A stretch of DNA of 64,000 nt from Chiridota heheva (Eukaryota > Echinodermata > Holothuroidea > Apodida > Chiridotidae): NCBI GenBank assembly GCA_020152595.1, contig JAIGNY010003228.1, forward strand, positions 226,001 through 290,000, in the 5' to 3' direction. Both the position numbers and the translations under genes were made by a program. This document shows, piece by piece, positions 59,850-64,000 of this stretch. Each line of letters opens with the position of its first letter. Within the stretch, counting starts at the first letter, position 1. The notes beneath the pieces were generated by a model. The model saw only the letters and a list, made by a program, of their open reading frames with translations. It was not told where the DNA came from and made no database searches.

Positions 59850-60565
59850 CAGTTACTGAAAATCATGAGACAGTTTTCTCTTGCCAAATTTTCATTTTAA
59901 GCTGCCAACAACACTCTGTCGAATCATATCTCTCCTTCTATCCGACACTTGGACCTCTGTTTCTCCACTTCTAGCTACCTCAGTGAGACCTGGCAAGACT
60001 CCTGGAATCTCAAGACCAATAACAAACTTCACACCATCAAACCCAAAGTCGGGATCATTGTCCCCTTGCACAGTCGTAACCACAGGGAGGACTTTGTTAT
60101 CACCTGCATCTGCCTCAGCCACACCTTTTAGTACCCACTCTCACCTACTTTCCGGCTCTCATGCTCCTCTCTACCCTACATGCAACACCGATCTCTCCAT
60201 CAAGCATATCCTCCTAACCTGTCCAATATACCTGAAAGCCAGATCCCACTTCTCCCCCTCCATCTCCACTTCCAAACTTTTCAAGAACAATTCTACCTCC
60301 AACTTCATCACCTTTCTCCACAACAGCAATCTATTCCACCTGATGTAAACCTTCTTTCCCTTCCCTTCTCTGCCTTTACCTTCCTCATCTTCCTTTTATT
60401 ACATTAAATTCTTTCCTTATTAACCTTCTCTCCTCCCTTCCCTCTATCCCTCCTCTCTTTCCTCTCTGTTCTAACTCAAACACCTTAGTTTTTAACACCA
60501 TCTTGGCACATTTGACTCTGACAGTCACGGTACCATTAAACATCAACAAACCAAACCAAACCTAA
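59850..60565 (+). mobile_element. Family B LINE 3' remnant
   Basis: Carries the Cys/His segment CNTDLSIKHILLTCPIYLK near 60190-60240 and the 3' end gtaccattaaacatcaacaa, then accaaaccaaacc. Homologous to 31385-32060 (reverse) and 50470-50900 (reverse). Confidence 0.87.
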
Positions 60566-60934
60566 ATTTTAATGAAGGGTATGATGAAGATTAAAAACCC
60601 CTTGGCCAGATCAACTGTTACTGGTCGTTCAGCATGATGTTGGTGGAGGATTCCAAAACAATAATATATCATTAGGAAATTCATAGATTCTTGTTCTGAT
60701 GTCACAAAATTACAATGAAATTTGCATATATTATTATAATGAATCTGTAAGATCAAAATGCTGTAAATCGGTCAATTTTCGGTTAAACTTCTTGCTATTT
60801 TCCTTGGTAAGTTGATGCTTTCTGTCTATTGATCTACTGGCACCTGTTGAACTTAAAAACGTGAGACATCCCTTGATCTTACTGTACATGAATAAGTTCA
60901 TGCAGATTTCACATGTACACTGTAGATACTATTT
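60566..60934. other. Intron or downstream DNA, featureless
   Basis: AT-rich; nothing supported. Confidence 0.5.
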
Positions 60935-62373
60935 AAAGGTATATGGACAGTTAGCAACAGCATGCATGAGCTTAAATGGTTTCAAATGTTTAAAAAAAAA
61001 ATATTAAAAAAAACCCCCATGAAAACAACAGAAAGGTGGATCAAAATCAGTTGGAAATTGACCATTTGCATCATTTTAAAACTTAGATACCAAATTAGTA
61101 TAAATTGCACAATATTGTAGTGTGAGCTGTATCAGTTCATGATAGGATGAAATGCAGAATTAGTCAACTTCAGGTACTTCTTTCTCTCTATTTCTACTTT
61201 ATATACACTATTTACAGGCATGATAGTTTACTGCAAGACAGCTACATATGACATAAAGTGACTAACAACTGATGAGAACTGACCAGAACTGAACTGAGAA
61301 CTGACAATCTTGAATTGACCCAGTGTATAAATCCTTTGCTTATAAATAGGATAAAACTGAACTTATTCCTTTTACTCAGATATTGTTTGAACTATTCCTA
61401 ACTGTTACCCATTTTAATTATATTCATTGTCCCTCATTTCTTATCTTTCATGTTGTCCCTCATTTCTAATGTTTCCCCTTGTCCCTCACAGCCTTGCTAA
61501 TGATGTACAACATCCCCCCTCCCCCCCCCCTCCCGCCCCCCGTCATCTCAAAGGTCATGAGCAAGAGAGAATACATTACTTTGACATTATGTTACAAGAT
61601 ACATAAAACAGATGGCCATCAACTGCCAAGTCTAGACTGAAGGAAAATGGTCCAAACTTACAAAAATATGTCTCTATGAATGAAATCAGTTTTATACATG
61701 AATTTGGGATTTAATTAAAGTACACATTTTGTTAATTAATTTCACATAGGAAAATAGCAGTTTTCCTACAATATGTTGGTACCTCAGAATGGGAAACTAG
61801 AAAATTGCTTTATGTTTATAACTTAGTGTGTTTTGGTCCTTTCCCCAAATATTTTGAATAGAAAAAGTGGGCAGTAGTGGACAGGAAACACTTGACCCAG
61901 ATTTAGCAGAAGAATGCAATTTGAGAACCTTTGATATTTGAAATTTTGGAAAGAAATATAAAAGAATTACTTTAAAGAACTTAACCTGTATCTCTGTAAA
62001 TACATCATTACTTTTGTGCATTCTGAAAAATGTTACAAACTTAATAACTATTAAGTATCATTGTAAAAAATCTCTACCTGTCCAAATTGGCATAGCCAGA
62101 ATTTTTCACTAAAAATCAGGGACCGAAAATCCAGTGGCCGAAAATTTGAGAAGCAAAAGTTCATCGGTCCAAAAGTGTGGGCGGGGGAGGGGTGCATAAG
62201 TTGTTGCAAAGTATACATTTTTAAAATTTGTTTTGACCTGGTTGCTTTTCTTTCAAAGTTCATATAAAATGTTTAGTATCTTTTTACATTTTTTTTTATT
62301 TTTGGTATTGATAGGGGGGGAAGGGGGAGCTAGGCCTCACTCTGGCTATGCCAATGCCTGTCCATATACCTTT
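60935..62373. mobile_element. Candidate non-autonomous DNA element with 16-bp perfect TIRs
   Basis: The ends are aaaggtatatggacag (60935-60950) and its exact inverse ctgtccatataccttt (62358-62373), 1,439 bp apart. The inner left part (ggatcaaaatcagttggaaa) is shared with 21340 and 43370. No transposase is seen. The possible exon at 61492 lies inside, which weakens that exon call. Confidence 0.6.
61492..61553 (+). CDS. Possible further exon of the unrecognised gene
   Basis: A strong pyrimidine tract and acceptor (gtccctcacag), entering phase that fits the exon ending at 57524, and a proline-rich reading TLLMMYNIPPPPPLPPPVIS. The donor gtcatg is poor and the reading depends on an exact count of Cs in long runs. 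Confidence 0.25.
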
Positions 62374-64000
62374 CACACCTAATTTTGCAGTTCTTGCTTT
62401 CCCTTTTCTGTAGCTAATGATAGAAAAATAAGTAGTTAGAACACAGCATTCATCTCTTTATATTTTGAGATATGGATTCTTTACTAATAGAAACTAATTC
62501 ACATCCTGTATTAACAGTCTTAGGAAGTACTACTGTGTTAGGTGCTGCAGGCAATTAATGTCAATGTTAAATGGATTTGTAGTGAATCTCTTAATAACTT
62601 GTGCATTTCTGCAGCCATGGACTTTTACAAGAGTATATTTTGAGAATGAATGCTACTTTTTACTGTTTAGCAGTGGAAATTGTTTTAATAGATAGTAGAG
62701 ACATTGCAAGGACCTCCCCCCCCCTCCCCCGCTTCAAAAATTTGCATTCGAAAAGTGTACATTTGTCATTGGGTCAAAACAAAATATTGCTTTTGCACAT
62801 TAAGCACCAAGTGTCAAAATTTATATTTATAACATTTATATAAAGAATAACAAAAATACACAATTGGTAATCCTTGTGCACTATTTATTGTACCTGTTCA
62901 AAAAAGCGCATGTTTGTGTTGCATGCAAATACATAAATGTTTAGCTTGTATGACTTGAACGGACCATGATTTGGAAATAATTTATTATAATTTATATTTT
63001 AATTCATAGTTAAAGGCTGTTCTACCATAATTTACCACTCTTCTTTTTGATCAGTATACATCAAACAAAAAACCCAATGTCTCACTAGTATGTACTTCCA
63101 CTGTGGATTTATATAGCAACAAAAATAGAGATAAAATGCTGTGAAGTGTATACTGCCGGTCAAAGTCTGAAATAGATACATTTTCAGACTAGCAGGTGAT
63201 TAACATGATTAAAGTGCATGATTTTAATAAGACTAATGTTTAGAGATGCTGCTAAAAAGTAATCAGGCTTTGTTTGCTTTGAATTTTCGGAAGGGTTTGA
63301 TGTGCACTTATGTAATTTTGATCAGTGCCACTTTATGTAGTGAAGGTATTTCAGGGCTAGCATTTTCCAAACTGTATGTCTGTGTGAAATTCAGACCACT
63401 TTTCTTAGAAGATAATATGGAATTACTCTTGCTGATTGCTGCAGAACTTGCAGAGATGTTTAAATTTGTTGACAATGTAAATAACAATTTCCTGTTCTTT
63501 TGTTGCCTTTATCTTGGTTTTGTCCAGTACAATAAAGGTGTGGCATATATTCACACACTTTCGGACCATGGCAAACAATAGTTCATTCTTTCAAAGTCAT
63601 TAATTGTAGTGGCTTTTTTAATTGTGATAAGATTGTCCTTTCAATTTGTTTTTTTTTAATGAAAAACTGGGTGGCCTTAATGTATTTTAATTTGACATAA
63701 TTATAAGTATGAAAATGACAGAAGTAATTGGAAGAAAATTAGTTTAAATTCATTTTGATGATGAATATCTGGCTGACTTTTATAAGTCAAGGATATCATA
63801 TTTTGCTTTGAGAAGGATAAAAAGTCATGAAAGTTGTAAAATTTTACATGTAATCGACCAAATAAATGATGACCTAAATTATACATATCCATATCTCAAT
63901 TCTAGTTCCATTACAATGGATCAATATGTGATATATTTTCTTGGAGTCCCCCAGTGTTTGATTAATTAATTGTTGAATTTTGCTTAAAGAGAGAAGCTAG
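62374..64000. other. AT-rich DNA to window end
   Basis: No exon or repeat that I can support. The open frame at 63246-63581 has no recognisable domain and no splice support. Confidence 0.5.

Noticed and set aside
62597..62615. Micro-exon for the unrecognised gene after ttctgcag
   Set aside because: Only about 18 nt with a weak donor; the phase fit could be chance.

Overview
The window looks like nuclear DNA of a marine invertebrate, most likely a deuterostome such as an echinoderm. It is AT-rich, has long introns with GT-AG borders, tRNA-derived SINE-like sequence, decayed LINE retrotransposons and an unusual load of tandem repeats. No bacterial, organellar or viral gene was seen. Genus and phylum are inference only.

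Three spliced genes were assembled by matching splice sites, reading phase and protein similarity. (1) Plus strand, 4241-20481: the 3' half of a diacylglycerol lipase alpha gene (DAGLA), carrying all three catalytic residues and the long C-terminal tail; its 5' exons lie before the window. (2) Minus strand, 51796-33132: an essentially complete gene for SAXO4 (PPP1R32), a ciliary axoneme microtubule protein, in 11 coding exons plus a probable 5-nt start exon. (3) Plus strand, from 52455: the first exons of an unrecognised gene with an acidic N-terminus followed by a basic, proline-rich stretch. Genes 2 and 3 are head to head over a roughly 0.5 kb shared promoter region with a forkhead site and an RFX X-box-like site. 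DAGLA and SAXO4 converge. Their human counterparts are both in 11q12.2, so this is a candidate conserved linkage.

Layout: 1-4240, upstream DAGLA intron with a 283-bp repeat, a tRNA-like sequence and a LINE remnant; 4241-20481, DAGLA exons whose introns hold four minisatellites and a nested LINE; 20482-33131, intergenic, with 33-bp and 56-bp arrays, an (ATT)n tract, LINE remnants and a SINE; 33132-51796, SAXO4, with a 15-bp array in its first intron; 51797-52270, promoter region; 52271-64000, the third gene, with 24-bp and 46-bp arrays, a LINE remnant and a TIR element.

Tandem arrays occupy about 11-12 kb of the 64 kb by my coordinates. Three conserved exons each carry an apparent single-base frameshift at a short homopolymer, which suggests uncorrected long-read indels rather than dead genes. 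Most long open frames in the window are simply arrays whose period is a multiple of three.
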